From positions 501,204-565,203 of the forward strand of contig NZ_BSTJ01000006.1 of assembly GCF_030269445.1 (NCBI RefSeq): a stretch of DNA of 64,000 nucleotides, in the 5' to 3' direction. The first letter of the stretch is position 1, and every line of letters begins with the position of its first letter. The notes under the pieces were generated by a model. It worked only from the letters and a program-made list of their open reading frames with translations. It did not search any database and had not been told where the DNA came from. The DNA comes from Actinoallomurus iriomotensis. GTDB lineage: Bacteria > Actinomycetota > Actinomycetes > Streptosporangiales > Streptosporangiaceae. Both the position numbers and the translations under genes were made by a program. Below are positions 42,554 to 54,119 of this stretch, one piece after another.

Positions 42554-45500
42554 ATGAGCGGCGAACCGACCGGCCGGCCGGACGACGAAGCGGAGCGGGC
42601 CAAGGACGATCTCCTGCGCCATGCGGCGGAGGCCTGTGCCCACCACACGTACGGCGCCCGACAGGAGACCGACGACATTCTCGGCTTCCTCCGGCTCTAC
42701 TATCGGCATGTCGCGGTGGAGGACCTCGACTCCCGCGACCCGGCCGACATCTGGGGCCCGGCGATGTCCCACCGCCAGCTCGCAGAGGACCGCCCGCAGG
42801 GCCGGGCCAACGTGCGCGCGTTCACGCCCACCGTTGACGACCAGGGCTGGGACCCCGGGCACAGCGTCGTGCAGGTGGTCACCGACGACATGCCGTTCCT
42901 GGTCGACTCGGTGACGATGGAGCTCAACCGGCACCAGCTGTCCACCCACCTGATCGTCCACCCGCAGCTGAACGTCCGCCGGGACGTGGCCGGCCACCTG
43001 CGGGGCACCGACGACGGCGACGGCCTGGTGCTCGAGGAGTCCTGGATCCACCTGGAGATCGACCGGCAGACCGACCGCACGCTGCTGCAGGATCTGGAGA
43101 AGGACATCCGCCGGATCCTCGACGACGTGCGCGCCGCCGTCGAGGACGAGGACAAGATGCGGTCCCTGTCCCGTACGATCGCGACCGGGCTGCGGGAGAA
43201 GCGGCCGCCGCTGCCGGAGGAGGAGATCGGCGACGGCGTCGCGCTGCTCGACTGGCTGGCCGACGACCACTTCACCTTCCTCGGCTACCGGGAGTACACC
43301 CTGGAGTCCGGCGAGGACGGCGAGCGGCTGCGGGCCGTGCCGGGCACCGGCCTGGGCATCCTGCGCTCCGACCAGCCGGAGTCCACCAGCTTCGCCTCGC
43401 TGCCGCCGGAGGTGCGCGCCAAGGCGCACGAGCCGCGGCTGCTCGTGCTGACCAAGGCCAACTCCCGCGCCACCGTGCACCGCCCCGCCTACCTCGACTA
43501 CGTCGGCGTCAAGCGGTTCGGCGACGACGGCAAGGTGGTCGGCGAGCGCCGCTTCCTCGGCCTGTTCACCCACGCCGCGTACAGCGAGAGCATCGAGCAC
43601 ATCCCGGTGCTCGACCGCAAGCTCCGGACGGTCCTGGAGCGCGCCGGGCTCGCCCCGGACAGCTACGACGGCAAGGACCTCATCGAGATCCTGGAGACCT
43701 ACCCGCGCGAGGATCTGTTCCAGATCTCGGCCGACGAGCTGTTCCCGATCGCGACGAGCGTGCTGCGGCTGCGCGAGCGCAAACAGCTGCGGCTGTTCGT
43801 CCGCAAGGACGCCTACGGCCGCTACATGTCGTGCCTGGTCTTCCTGCCCCGCGACCGGTACACCACGCAGATCCGGCTGCGCATCCAGGAGATCCTGCGC
43901 AGCGCCTTCGACGGCACGAGCGTCGACTACAGCGCGATGGTCGGCGACTCCGCGCTCGCGCGCCTGCACGTCGTCGTCCGCGGCGAGCGCGGCCGCCCGC
44001 TGCCCGACGACGTCGACCTGGCCGAGGTCGAGGCCCGGCTCGTCGCCGCCACCCGCTCGTGGGCCGACGACCTGGTCGAGGCGATCGTCGAGCAGTGCGG
44101 CGAAGAACGCTCCGGGGCGCTGACCCGCCGCTACACCAACGCCTTCCCCGAGGGCTACAAGGCCGACTTCCCCGCCCGTACGGCCTGCGCCGACCTCAAG
44201 CGCCTGGAGGCGCTGACCGAGCCGGGTCAGATCTCCATCAACCTGTACGAGCCGTACGGCGGCGAGCCCGGCGAGCGCCGGCTCAAGGTGTACCGGCTCG
44301 GGCCGCCGATCTCGCTGTCCCACGTGCTGCCGCTGCTGCACGACATGGGCGTCGAGGTGGTCGACGAGCGGCCGTACGGCATCGACCCCGAGGGCGGCCG
44401 CCGCTCCTGGATCTACGACCTGGGCCTGCGGTACGTCCCGTCGCCCGACGTGGACGAGGCCGACGTCAAGGACCTGTTCCAGGACGCCTTCACCGCGCTG
44501 TGGCGCGAACAGGTGGAGAGCGATCCGTTCAACACCCTCGTGCTGCGGGCCGGGCTCGCCTGGCGGCCGGTCATGGTGCTCCGGGCGTACGCCCGCTACC
44601 TGCGGCAGACCGGCACGACCTTCAGCGAGCGGTACATCGAGCAGGTGCTGGTCGACAACCCGCGCATCGCGCGGCTGCTGGTGCGGCTGTTCGAGTCGCG
44701 GTTCGACCCGGCGCTGAGCGCGCGCTCGGACGCGGCGCCCGACGCGCACGAGGAGCTCGGCTCGGCCATCGCCGAGGAGATCGAAGGTGCGCTCGACGCG
44801 GTCACCAGCCTGGACGAGGACCGCATCCTCCGCAGCTTCCTGTCGATGATCCGCGCCACGCTGCGCACGAACTACTACCAGCGGACCGGGGGCGGCACGC
44901 CCAAGCCGTACCTGGCGCTGAAGCTGGACCCCGAGGCGATCCCGGACCTGCCGCAGCCCCGCCCGCAGTTCGAAATCTTCGTGTACTCCCCGCGGATGGA
45001 GGGCGTGCACCTGCGGTTCGGGCCGGTCGCGCGCGGCGGCCTGCGCTGGTCCGACCGGCGTGAGGACTTCCGTACGGAGATCCTCGGCCTGGTCAAGGCG
45101 CAAGCGGTGAAGAACACCGTGATCGTGCCCGCCGGCGCCAAGGGCGGCTTCGTGTGCAAGCGGCTGCCCGACCCGAGCGACCGGGAGGCGTTCCTCGCCG
45201 AGGGCGTCGCGTCGTACAAGCAGTTCATCAGCGGCCTGCTCGACATCACCGACAACCTCGTCGGCGGCGAGGAGGGGGCGGGCCCCCGTAAGGGGGTCGG
45301 TGGAATGCGCGTGGTGCCCGCGCCGAACGTCGTGCGGCACGATGGCGACGACACCTACCTGGTCGTGGCCGCCGACAAGGGCACCGCGACCTTCTCCGAC
45401 ATCGCCAACGAGGTGGCCGCCTCGTACGGCTTCTGGCTCGGCGACGCCTTCGCCTCCGGCGGCTCGGTGGGCTATGACCACAAGGGCATGGGCATCACCG

Positions 45501-47488
45501 CGCGCGGCGCCTGGGAGTCGGTGAAGTACCACTTCCGCTCGCTCGGCGTCGACGTGCAGAAGGAGGACTTCACCGTCGTCGGCGTCGGCGACATGTCCGG
45601 CGACGTGTTCGGCAACGGCATGCTGCTGTCGGAGCACATCCGGCTCATCGCCGCCTTCGACCACCGGCACATCTTCCTCGATCCCGACCCGGACCCGGCC
45701 TCCTCGTTCCGTGAGCGCAAGCGGCTGTTCGATCTGCCGCGCAGCTCGTGGGCCGACTACGACACCTCGCTGATCTCCAAGGGCGGCGGGGTGCACCCGC
45801 GCTCCGCCAAGAAGATCCCGCTGACCCCGCAGGTGCGCGAGGCGCTCGGCATCCCGGGCGGCGTCAACGCGCTGACCCCGCACGAGCTGATCCACACGAT
45901 CCTCACCGCGCCGGTCGACCTGATGTGGAACGGCGGCATCGGCACGTACGTCAAGGCCTCCGGCGAGACGCACGCCGAGGTCGGCGACAAGGCCAACGAC
46001 GTGCTGCGGGCCGACGCGACCGAGCTGCGCTGCAAGGTCATCGGCGAGGGCGGCAACCTCGGCCTGACCCAGCGGGCCCGCATCGAGTTCGCCCTCGGCG
46101 GGGGCCTGGTCAACACCGACTTCATCGACAACTCCGCGGGCGTGGACACCTCCGACCACGAGGTGAACATCAAGATCCTGCTGGACCAGGTCGTCCGCGA
46201 CGGCGAACTGACCGACAAGCAGCGCGACACGCTCTTCATGGAGATGACCGACGAGGTCGCCGGCCTGGTCCTGCGCGACAACATCGCGCAGAACGTCGCG
46301 CTCGCCGCCTCGCGCAGCCAGGCGTCGTCCATGCTGCACGTCCACGGCCGCTACCTGCGCAAGCTGGAGCGCGACGGCAAGCTGAAGCGGCGCCTGGAGT
46401 TCCTGCCGAACGACAAGGTGCTCGCCGAGCGCCGGCAGTCCGGGAGCGGCCTCACCGGCCCGGAGTTCGCCACGCTGCTCGCCTACACCAAGCTCACGCT
46501 CGAGGAGGAGATCCGCGACTCGGACCTGCCGGACGACCCCGACCTGGCCAGCCGCCTCGTCGAGTACTTCCCGACGCCGCTGCGCGAGCGGTTCCGCGAC
46601 TACATGGACCGGCACCCGCTGCGCCGCGAGATCATCGCCACCTCCGTGGTGAACAGCATGGTCAACGACAGCGGCATCACCTTCGCGTTCCGCATGGGCG
46701 AGGAGACCGGCGCGTCCGCCTCCGACATCACCCGTGCCTACCTCGTGGCACGCGAGGTGTTCGGCATGGAGGCCTTCTGGCGATCGGTGGACGAGCTGGA
46801 CTACCAGGTCGACACCGCGACGCAGATCCGGATGCGGCTGGAGGCCCGCAAGCTGACCGAGCGCGGCGCCCGCTGGCTGCTGCACAACCGCCGCATGCCG
46901 TTCGACATCCGCGACACCGTCGACTTCTTCGCCGCCGGAGCGGCGGCACTGGCGGCGCACATGCCCAAGCTGCTGGTCGGCCTCGACCTGGACGGCTTCG
47001 AGGAGCGCCGCGACCGGTTCGCCGAGGCCGGCGTGCCCGACCAGCTCGCCGAGCAGGTCGCGATGATGGTCCCGGCGTTCTCCACGTTCGACCTGGTGGA
47101 GATCGCCCACAGTGCCGGACGGCCGCCGGAGGAGGTCGCCGAGGTCTACTTCGACCTGGCCGAACGCCTCCAACTGTCCCGCCTGCGCGAGCGCATCATC
47201 CAGCTCCCGCGCGACGACCGCTGGAACTCCATGGCCCGGTCGGCCCTCCGCGACGACCTGTACGCCGCGCACGCCGCCCTGGCCCGCGACGTGCTCGTCA
47301 TCAGCGAGCCGGGGGTCGCGCCGGAGCAGCGGCTGGCCATCTGGACGGAGAAGAACAGCGCCGCCGTCGCCCGCGCGGCGCAGACGCTGAGCGAGATCTG
47401 GGAGAGCGACAACCTGGGCGTCGCCACGTTGTCGGTGGCCCTGCGCGCGATCCGCACGCTGGTGACCGCCTCGACCCTCCCCGCCTGA
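42554..47488 (+). CDS. NAD-specific glutamate dehydrogenase, large (~180 kDa) type
   Basis: A 1644-residue enzyme converting glutamate to 2-oxoglutarate and ammonia. The long N-terminal part (ACT-like domains; MPFLVDSVTMELNRHQLSTH, YLDYVGVKRFGDDGKVVGER) precedes the catalytic core near residues 800-1250: FGPVARGGLRWSDRREDFRT, VPAGAKGGFVCKR, DGDDTYLVVAADKGTATFSD and VGVGDMSGDVFGNGM. A C-terminal helical region follows. The ATG is 24 bp after kynA, so the two are likely co-transcribed. It can drain glutamate made by PruA and other catabolic routes. Confidence 0.97.
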   Translation: MSGEPTGRPDDEAERAKDDLLRHAAEACAHHTYGARQETDDILGFLRLYYRHVAVEDLDSRDPADIWGPAMSHRQLAEDRPQGRANVRAFTPTVDDQGWDPGHSVVQVVTDDMPFLVDSVTMELNRHQLSTHLIVHPQLNVRRDVAGHLRGTDDGDGLVLEESWIHLEIDRQTDRTLLQDLEKDIRRILDDVRAAVEDEDKMRSLSRTIATGLREKRPPLPEEEIGDGVALLDWLADDHFTFLGYREYTLESGEDGERLRAVPGTGLGILRSDQPESTSFASLPPEVRAKAHEPRLLVLTKANSRATVHRPAYLDYVGVKRFGDDGKVVGERRFLGLFTHAAYSESIEHIPVLDRKLRTVLERAGLAPDSYDGKDLIEILETYPREDLFQISADELFPIATSVLRLRERKQLRLFVRKDAYGRYMSCLVFLPRDRYTTQIRLRIQEILRSAFDGTSVDYSAMVGDSALARLHVVVRGERGRPLPDDVDLAEVEARLVAATRSWADDLVEAIVEQCGEERSGALTRRYTNAFPEGYKADFPARTACADLKRLEALTEPGQISINLYEPYGGEPGERRLKVYRLGPPISLSHVLPLLHDMGVEVVDERPYGIDPEGGRRSWIYDLGLRYVPSPDVDEADVKDLFQDAFTALWREQVESDPFNTLVLRAGLAWRPVMVLRAYARYLRQTGTTFSERYIEQVLVDNPRIARLLVRLFESRFDPALSARSDAAPDAHEELGSAIAEEIEGALDAVTSLDEDRILRSFLSMIRATLRTNYYQRTGGGTPKPYLALKLDPEAIPDLPQPRPQFEIFVYSPRMEGVHLRFGPVARGGLRWSDRREDFRTEILGLVKAQAVKNTVIVPAGAKGGFVCKRLPDPSDREAFLAEGVASYKQFISGLLDITDNLVGGEEGAGPRKGVGGMRVVPAPNVVRHDGDDTYLVVAADKGTATFSDIANEVAASYGFWLGDAFASGGSVGYDHKGMGITARGAWESVKYHFRSLGVDVQKEDFTVVGVGDMSGDVFGNGMLLSEHIRLIAAFDHRHIFLDPDPDPASSFRERKRLFDLPRSSWADYDTSLISKGGGVHPRSAKKIPLTPQVREALGIPGGVNALTPHELIHTILTAPVDLMWNGGIGTYVKASGETHAEVGDKANDVLRADATELRCKVIGEGGNLGLTQRARIEFALGGGLVNTDFIDNSAGVDTSDHEVNIKILLDQVVRDGELTDKQRDTLFMEMTDEVAGLVLRDNIAQNVALAASRSQASSMLHVHGRYLRKLERDGKLKRRLEFLPNDKVLAERRQSGSGLTGPEFATLLAYTKLTLEEEIRDSDLPDDPDLASRLVEYFPTPLRERFRDYMDRHPLRREIIATSVVNSMVNDSGITFAFRMGEETGASASDITRAYLVAREVFGMEAFWRSVDELDYQVDTATQIRMRLEARKLTERGARWLLHNRRMPFDIRDTVDFFAAGAAALAAHMPKLLVGLDLDGFEERRDRFAEAGVPDQLAEQVAMMVPAFSTFDLVEIAHSAGRPPEEVAEVYFDLAERLQLSRLRERIIQLPRDDRWNSMARSALRDDLYAAHAALARDVLVISEPGVAPEQRLAIWTEKNSAAVARAAQTLSEIWESDNLGVATLSVALRAIRTLVTASTLPA

Positions 47489-47497
47489 CCCGGCGGA

Positions 47498-47527
47498 GAC
47501 CGGCCGGCCCGCGTACGGGCCGGCCGG

Positions 47528-47529
<2 letters not shown>
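47498..47529. terminator. bidirectional terminator hairpin
   Basis: A perfect 14-bp stem (47498-47511 / 47516-47529), loop CGTA, between the convergent glutamate dehydrogenase and Nudix genes; the right arm overlaps the Nudix stop. Confidence 0.8.
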
Positions 47530-49041
<1,512 letters not shown>

Positions 49042-49074
49042 CCGATGCCGGGCTCCATGCGGACCACGACACCC

Positions 49075-49115
49075 CGCGGGGGCGGTCTCTCGTACGGCCG
49101 GGGGTCGCCCCCGCG
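49075..49115. terminator. hairpin between convergent lipoprotein genes
   Basis: CGCGGGGGCG (49075-49084) and CGCCCCCGCG (49106-49115) form a perfect 10-bp stem with a 21-nt loop, placed exactly between the two convergent stops. Confidence 0.55.
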
Positions 49116-49116
49116 C

Positions 49117-50169
49117 TCACTTGGCGGGGACGTTCGCCTTGATCGTGCCGCCGTCGGCGGCGATGATCACGGCCTTCTCCTGGCTGGTCGCGCCCTTCTT
49201 GGGCGCGGGCGGCACCACCGTGGCGAACTGCAGCGTCTGGTTCACGTCCAGCTCGTTACGCACGAGGTGCGACTCGACGAACGGCGCCGCGTCCTCGGGC
49301 ACCGGCACGTGACCGGGCTTCTTCTTGCTCTTGGTCGACACGGCGTCGCGGCTCAGCGCGTACAGGACGATGCCGCCGCCGTCGGTCGTGGCCAGCGGGA
49401 AGATCGGGAACGACGTCGTGGCGTACACCGTGTCGACCCGCAGCCCGGAGCCCTTCTTCGGCTTGGTCGCCTTCTGGTCGGAGGTGTAGTAGCCGGTGGT
49501 GTGCTTGCCGGCCGCCATGACCTTGGCGGCGACGTTCCCCGGGCCCTCCTCGGCGAGCGTGGCCTGGATGGAGGGCACGTCCCGCGGGGGGATCAGCAGG
49601 CCGGTGTCGAACGTCGCGAGCGGCTTGGCGTATCCCTGGTCATCGACGAGGATCTTGGGCGGCTTCTGCTTCTTGTCCAGCAGCGAGGCCAGGCTGAGGC
49701 GCCACCGCATGGTCGGCTTGCTCTTGACGAACCCCATCAGCACGGTGTGCGGGTCCTTACCGTCGGCCAGGCTGCGCCGCACGCTCGCCACGAACCACTG
49801 CTGTCCCTCGGGTTTCAGCTTCGGGACGTAAAGCGTCGGGGTGCCGTACCGGTAGCGGGGCACCGGGTCGCCGGCCGTCATCGCCCGGCGGAACGCCGCC
49901 GCGGTCAGCTGCGACTGTCCTTCGCTGGTCCACCACAGGGCCAGCCTCTCGTCGCCGCTGGCCCTCGCCACGTCGTCGTTGGTGACGAACGACTGGAACG
50001 CCTTGCGGGCCACATCGAGCGTCAGCGGCACGGGAGGAGGAGAGGTGTCGGGGCTGGACTCCGCCGCCACGGGCTTGGTGCGGGCCTGCTCGTGAGAGCC
50101 TCCCGAGCATCCCGTCAGCGCGGCGAGGGCCACTGCCGTCGCCAGAGCCGACGCAACCGCTGTCCTCAT
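49117..50169 (-). CDS. putative lipoprotein, function unknown (paralogue of 48133-49041)
   Basis: A 350-residue exported protein. The ATG at 50169 starts a lipoprotein signal ([20 protein letters not shown] followed by CSGGS; lipobox ALTGC) and a Pro/Ser/Thr-rich linker. The domain is homologous to the convergent neighbour: [40 protein letters not shown], and a C-terminal [20 protein letters not shown]. The pair arose by inverted duplication or is a fast-diverging family; the function is unknown. Confidence 0.75.
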   Translation of the reverse strand: MRTAVASALATAVALAALTGCSGGSHEQARTKPVAAESSPDTSPPPVPLTLDVARKAFQSFVTNDDVARASGDERLALWWTSEGQSQLTAAAFRRAMTAGDPVPRYRYGTPTLYVPKLKPEGQQWFVASVRRSLADGKDPHTVLMGFVKSKPTMRWRLSLASLLDKKQKPPKILVDDQGYAKPLATFDTGLLIPPRDVPSIQATLAEEGPGNVAAKVMAAGKHTTGYYTSDQKATKPKKGSGLRVDTVYATTSFPIFPLATTDGGGIVLYALSRDAVSTKSKKKPGHVPVPEDAAPFVESHLVRNELDVNQTLQFATVVPPAPKKGATSQEKAVIIAADGGTIKANVPAK

Positions 50170-50299
50170 GCTCCCCGGCCGATCATGTGTCATCGATGTG
50201 GGGCAGAGTATGCCAGGCGCGCCGGAGTGCCCGAACGCGAGGCCGATCAGGTGGCGGCTCGCGTACCTCGCGGACCGTGCCCCAGGTAGGCTTTCGATC

Positions 50300-51424
50300 G
50301 TGGCAGCCATCGATCCGTCAGAAGAGATGAAGGAGCTCGGCGCGATGCTCGGCGGCGTCGAGGCCGTGCTCGACCTCGACGGCATGCGCCGTGATATCGG
50401 CGAGCTCCGTGAGCAGGCTGCCGACCCCGACCTGTGGAGCGACCAGGAGCGGGCCCAGGAGGTGACCCGGCGGCTGTCCTACCTCGAGGCCGAGCTGGGC
50501 AAGGTCGAGGGCCTGAGGGGCCGGCTGGACGACGCCGGCGTGCTGCTGGAGCTGGCCGCCGAAGAGGGCGACGACGACACCCGCGGCGAGGCGGAGCGCG
50601 AGCTGGGAGCCCTCCGCAAGGAGATCGAGCAGCTCGAGGTCCGCACCCTGATGTCGGGGGAGTACGACGCGCGGGAGGCGCTCGTCACGATCAACTCCCA
50701 GGCCGGCGGCGTCGACGCGGCCGACTTCGCCCAGATGGTGCAGCGGATGTACCTCCGCTGGGCCGAGCGGCACGGCTACCCGACCGAGGTCTATGAGACC
50801 TCCTACGCCGAAGAGGCCGGCATCAAGTCGACCACGTTCACGGTCAAGGCCCCCTACGCGTACGGCACGCTGCGCGGCGAGCACGGCACCCACCGCATGG
50901 TGCGCATCTCGCCCTACGACAACCAGGGCCGCCGGCAGACCTCGTTCACCGGCGTGGACGTCGTCCCGGTGGTGGAGCAGACCGACCACGTCGACATCCC
51001 CGAAGACGACATCAGGGTCGACGTCTACCGCTCCAGCGGGCCGGGCGGCCAGGGCGTCAACACCACCGACAGCGCGGTGCGCATCACCCACCTGCCCACC
51101 GGCATCGTGGTGTCCTGCCAGAACGAACGCAGCCAGCTGCAGAACCGCGCGACCGCCATGACGGTGCTCCAGGCCAAGCTCCTCGAGCGCAAGCGTCAGG
51201 AGGAGGCCGAGCGGATGAACGAGCTGCGCGGAGAGTCGACCAGCTCGTGGGGCACCCAGATCCGCAACTACGTGCTGCACCCGTACCAGATCGTCAAGGA
51301 TCTGCGCACCGGTGTGGAGGCGGGCAACCCCACGGCCGTACTCGACGGCGACATCGACGAGTTCATCGAGGCCGAGATCCGCTGGATGCGCCGCCAGGAG
51401 GCCGGCGACGGGCAGAACAACTAG
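50300..51424 (+). CDS. prfB: peptide chain release factor 2
   Basis: A 374-residue RF2 reading UGA/UAA stops. The GGQ peptidyl-hydrolysis motif is in [20 protein letters not shown] (~250). The anticodon-like tripeptide, SPF in characterised RF2, is SPY here ([17 protein letters not shown]). There is no programmed frameshift: the N-terminal frame is continuous. GTG at 50300 is leaderless-type (TAGGCT, 7 nt). It begins the conserved actinobacterial block prfB-ftsE-ftsX-smpB-ssrA. Confidence 0.96.
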   Translation: MAAIDPSEEMKELGAMLGGVEAVLDLDGMRRDIGELREQAADPDLWSDQERAQEVTRRLSYLEAELGKVEGLRGRLDDAGVLLELAAEEGDDDTRGEAERELGALRKEIEQLEVRTLMSGEYDAREALVTINSQAGGVDAADFAQMVQRMYLRWAERHGYPTEVYETSYAEEAGIKSTTFTVKAPYAYGTLRGEHGTHRMVRISPYDNQGRRQTSFTGVDVVPVVEQTDHVDIPEDDIRVDVYRSSGPGGQGVNTTDSAVRITHLPTGIVVSCQNERSQLQNRATAMTVLQAKLLERKRQEEAERMNELRGESTSSWGTQIRNYVLHPYQIVKDLRTGVEAGNPTAVLDGDIDEFIEAEIRWMRRQEAGDGQNN

Positions 51425-51606
51425 CTCAGGCCGAACTTCAGCGCGATCAGAAGGGTCAGCGCCAGGATCAGGGCGCCGATCAGCACCGGAGAGATGCCGA
51501 ACGTCCCCGGGTAGTGGACCTCCGCCCGGGCGGCCCTGCAGGTGGGGCAGCGGCCCTCGACGACCGGTCCCGCACACCGAGCACAGATCAGGTGTTCGCA
51601 GCTCAT
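51421..51606 (-). CDS. small zinc-ribbon membrane protein
   Basis: A 61-residue protein: four-cysteine zinc ribbon ([21 protein letters not shown]) followed by a C-terminal TM helix ([20 protein letters not shown]). The ATG at 51606 follows GAGAGGAG; a longer start (51621) is possible. Its stop overlaps the prfB stop on the opposite strand. The role is unknown; it may be a tail-anchored adaptor. Confidence 0.75.
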   Translation of the reverse strand: MSCEHLICARCAGPVVEGRCPTCRAARAEVHYPGTFGISPVLIGALILALTLLIALKFGLS

Positions 51607-51814
51607 CTGGCTCCTCTCCATGTTGATCGGGGCTTGTGATGCTCGGTTGCACCTATGGGTGTACCCAAGTTGGACGTTTCATGCCAGTCTCCCCCTTAGA
51701 CTGCTCCTTGGCCAATCGGCCCCTGAGCCGCGAAGCCGTTGCGGGGCGCCTGTCCCACGAAAGTTCAGCCGCCCCCGTCCCCCACCCCCTAGACTGACAC
51801 GTCGTGATGCAGCC

Positions 51815-52513
51815 GTGATCCACTTTGATAACGTCACCAAGGTCTACTCGCACCAGAGCCGGCCGGCCCTGCAGGGTGTCAACGTGGCCGTCGAGAAGGG
51901 TGAGTTCGTCTTTCTCGTGGGTCCCTCCGGGTCCGGCAAGTCGACGTTCCTGCGCCTGATCCTCAAGGAGGAGCGGCCGACGCAGGGCGGCATTCACGTC
52001 GCCGGCAAGGAGCTGAGCAAGCTCACCAACTGGAAGGTCCCCCACCTGCGCCGTCGCATCGGCTGTGTGTTCCAGGACTTCCGGCTGCTGCCGAACAAGA
52101 ATGTCTATGAGAACGTCGCCTTCGCGCTGGAGGTCATCGGCAAGCCCCGGCGCTTCATCCGCAAGGTCGTCCCCGAGGTGATCGACCTCGTCGGCCTCGA
52201 AGGCAAGGCGCACCGCATGCCGGACGAGCTCTCGGGCGGTGAGCAGCAGCGCGTCGCGATCGCGCGGGCGTTCGTCAACCGGCCGATGATCCTGCTCGCC
52301 GACGAGCCCACGGGCAACATCGACCCGGCGACCAGCATCGGCATCATGAAGGTGCTCGACCGGATCAACCGGACCGGCACCACCGTGGTGATGGCCACCC
52401 ACGACGCGGCCATCGTCGACGCGTTCCGCAAGCGAGTGGTGGAGCTTGAGGACGGGCGAGTGGTCCGTGACCAGTCCCGCGGAGTGTACGGCCAGGCGTA
52501 CGGAGGCGTGTAG
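51815..52513 (+). CDS. ftsE: cell division ATP-binding protein FtsE
   Basis: A 232-residue ABC ATPase of the FtsEX complex, which controls peptidoglycan hydrolases at the division site. Walker [11 protein letters not shown]-loop [20 protein letters not shown], signature [15 protein letters not shown], Walker [15 protein letters not shown]-loop MATHD. GTG start at 51815 is inferred from [10 protein letters not shown]; no Shine-Dalgarno, and CCTAGACT 20-27 bp upstream could be the -10. ftsX follows 69 bp later. Confidence 0.95.
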   Translation: MIHFDNVTKVYSHQSRPALQGVNVAVEKGEFVFLVGPSGSGKSTFLRLILKEERPTQGGIHVAGKELSKLTNWKVPHLRRRIGCVFQDFRLLPNKNVYENVAFALEVIGKPRRFIRKVVPEVIDLVGLEGKAHRMPDELSGGEQQRVAIARAFVNRPMILLADEPTGNIDPATSIGIMKVLDRINRTGTTVVMATHDAAIVDAFRKRVVELEDGRVVRDQSRGVYGQAYGGV

Positions 52514-52582
52514 CCTCTAGCCTCCGCGGGAGATCGAGGCTCCCCATATCGGCCCATAACGGACGACCAAGGACAGCGAGGC

Positions 52583-53488
52583 ATGCGCGCACAGTTCGTT
52601 CTTCAGGAGATCTGGATCGGTCTCCGCAGGAACCTCACGATGACCATCGCGCTCGTCGTCACCGTCGCGATCGCCATGGCGCTGTTCGGCACCGGCGTGC
52701 TGCTCAAGATGCAGGTCGACAAGTCGAACAACTACTGGTCGGACAAGGTCGAGGTCTCGGTCTACCTCTGCAACAAGCTGAGCGCCAACCCCGCCTGCCA
52801 CAAGACCGAGCCGACGACCGACGAGAAGAACCAGATCAAGTCGCAGCTCCAGTCGATGCCGCAGGTGGCCAAGGTCACTCCGGAGACTCAGCAGGAGGCG
52901 TACCAGCGGGCCAAGGAACGCTTCGCCAACACTCCGGGGTTCTCCGACACCATCCAGCTCGGTGACATCCCCGACTCCTTCCGGGTGAAGCTGAAGGACC
53001 CCAAGCAGTACGCCGCGGTCGTCGCCCAGATGACGAACCGTCCGGGCGTCGACCAGGTGATCAACGAACGGGCGATCCTGGAGAAGTTCTTCAAGATCCT
53101 CGGCGGTCTCCAGTGGGCGGCACTGATCATCGCCGCGATCCAGGTCATCGCGGCCGTGCTGCTGGTCGCCAACACCATCCGCCTCTCGGCCTTCAACCGC
53201 CGCCGAGAGACGGGCATCATGCGGCTGGTGGGGGCCTCCAACCTCTATATCCAGCTGCCGTTCGTCCTCGAAGGCGCCATCGCGGGCCTGATCGGCGGTG
53301 TGTTCGCGGCCATCCTGCTGGGCTTCTCCAAGGTGTTCCTCCTGGGGCGCCTGACGAAGAACCTGCAGTTCGCCACCCCACTCGACTGGTTCGCGGTCGC
53401 GGAGGTCATCGTGTTCGCGGTGTGCTTCGGCGTGGTGCTCTGTGCGCTGGCGTCCTTCCTCACCCTCCGCCGCTACCTGAAGATCTGA
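52583..53488 (+). CDS. ftsX: cell division protein FtsX
   Basis: A 301-residue membrane subunit of FtsEX. TM1 near 20-42 (LTMTIALVVTVAIAMALFGT), an extracellular loop of ~130 residues with the two cysteines of the KVEVSVYLCNKLSANPACHK segment (presented to RipC-type hydrolases in mycobacteria), then three TM helices from ~175. ATG with GGACAGCGAGG upstream. Located between ftsE and smpB, as is usual. Confidence 0.95.
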   Translation: MRAQFVLQEIWIGLRRNLTMTIALVVTVAIAMALFGTGVLLKMQVDKSNNYWSDKVEVSVYLCNKLSANPACHKTEPTTDEKNQIKSQLQSMPQVAKVTPETQQEAYQRAKERFANTPGFSDTIQLGDIPDSFRVKLKDPKQYAAVVAQMTNRPGVDQVINERAILEKFFKILGGLQWAALIIAAIQVIAAVLLVANTIRLSAFNRRRETGIMRLVGASNLYIQLPFVLEGAIAGLIGGVFAAILLGFSKVFLLGRLTKNLQFATPLDWFAVAEVIVFAVCFGVVLCALASFLTLRRYLKI

Positions 53489-53637
53489 GGCACGATCGCG
53501 CGGTGATCGTCGGATCGCGTACCTTCGGTAGGGGACCGGTGCCGGGCCCGCCGGGATCGGCGGTGATCGTGGCCGGTCCCGATGTCGCGGCCGACCGCGA
53601 CCGTCCGTACGGGGAGAAGGACCGAGGCTGAGTTCCA

Positions 53638-54111
53638 GTGCCACGCGAAGAGGGGCGCAAGCTCATCGCGCAGAACAAGCGCGCGCGCCACGACTACCAC
53701 ATAGAGGACACCTACGAGGCGGGCCTCGTACTCACCGGCACCGAGGTGAAGTCACTGCGGGCCGGCCGGGCCAACCTGACCGATGGATTCGCGCACATCC
53801 GCGACGGCGAGGTCTGGCTCGAGGGCGTCCACATTCCCGAGTACACGATGGGAACGTGGACCAACCACGCCGCCCGGCGGCCCCGTAAGCTGCTGCTGCA
53901 CCGGCGCGAGATCGGCAAGCTGAGCGGCGCGACGACCGAGTCCGGGCGCACCATCGTCCCGTTGTCCTTGTACTTCAAGGACGGAAAGGCCAAGGTCGAG
54001 ATCGCGGTGGCGCGAGGCAAACGCGCGTACGACAAGCGGCAGGCCATCGCCAAACGGGATGCCGAACGCGAGATGCAGCGCGCTCGGGCGGCACAGCTGA
54101 GAAGGCGCTGA
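53638..54111 (+). CDS. smpB: SsrA-binding protein SmpB
   Basis: A 157-residue RNA-binding protein that carries tmRNA to stalled ribosomes. Typical: [64 protein letters not shown] and the basic C-terminal tail [21 protein letters not shown] start. The partner RNA ssrA is encoded 2.2 kb downstream, separated by the PBP-like gene. Upstream 53489-53637 holds no gene. Confidence 0.97.
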   Translation: MPREEGRKLIAQNKRARHDYHIEDTYEAGLVLTGTEVKSLRAGRANLTDGFAHIRDGEVWLEGVHIPEYTMGTWTNHAARRPRKLLLHRREIGKLSGATTESGRTIVPLSLYFKDGKAKVEIAVARGKRAYDKRQAIAKRDAEREMQRARAAQLRRR

Positions 54112-54119
54112 GGGTGGTC

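Noticed and set aside
41600-47272. 1890-codon open frame antisense to the glutamate dehydrogenase
   Set aside because: It is a GC-rich shadow frame with no protein-like motifs; the plus-strand GDH has full family signatures.
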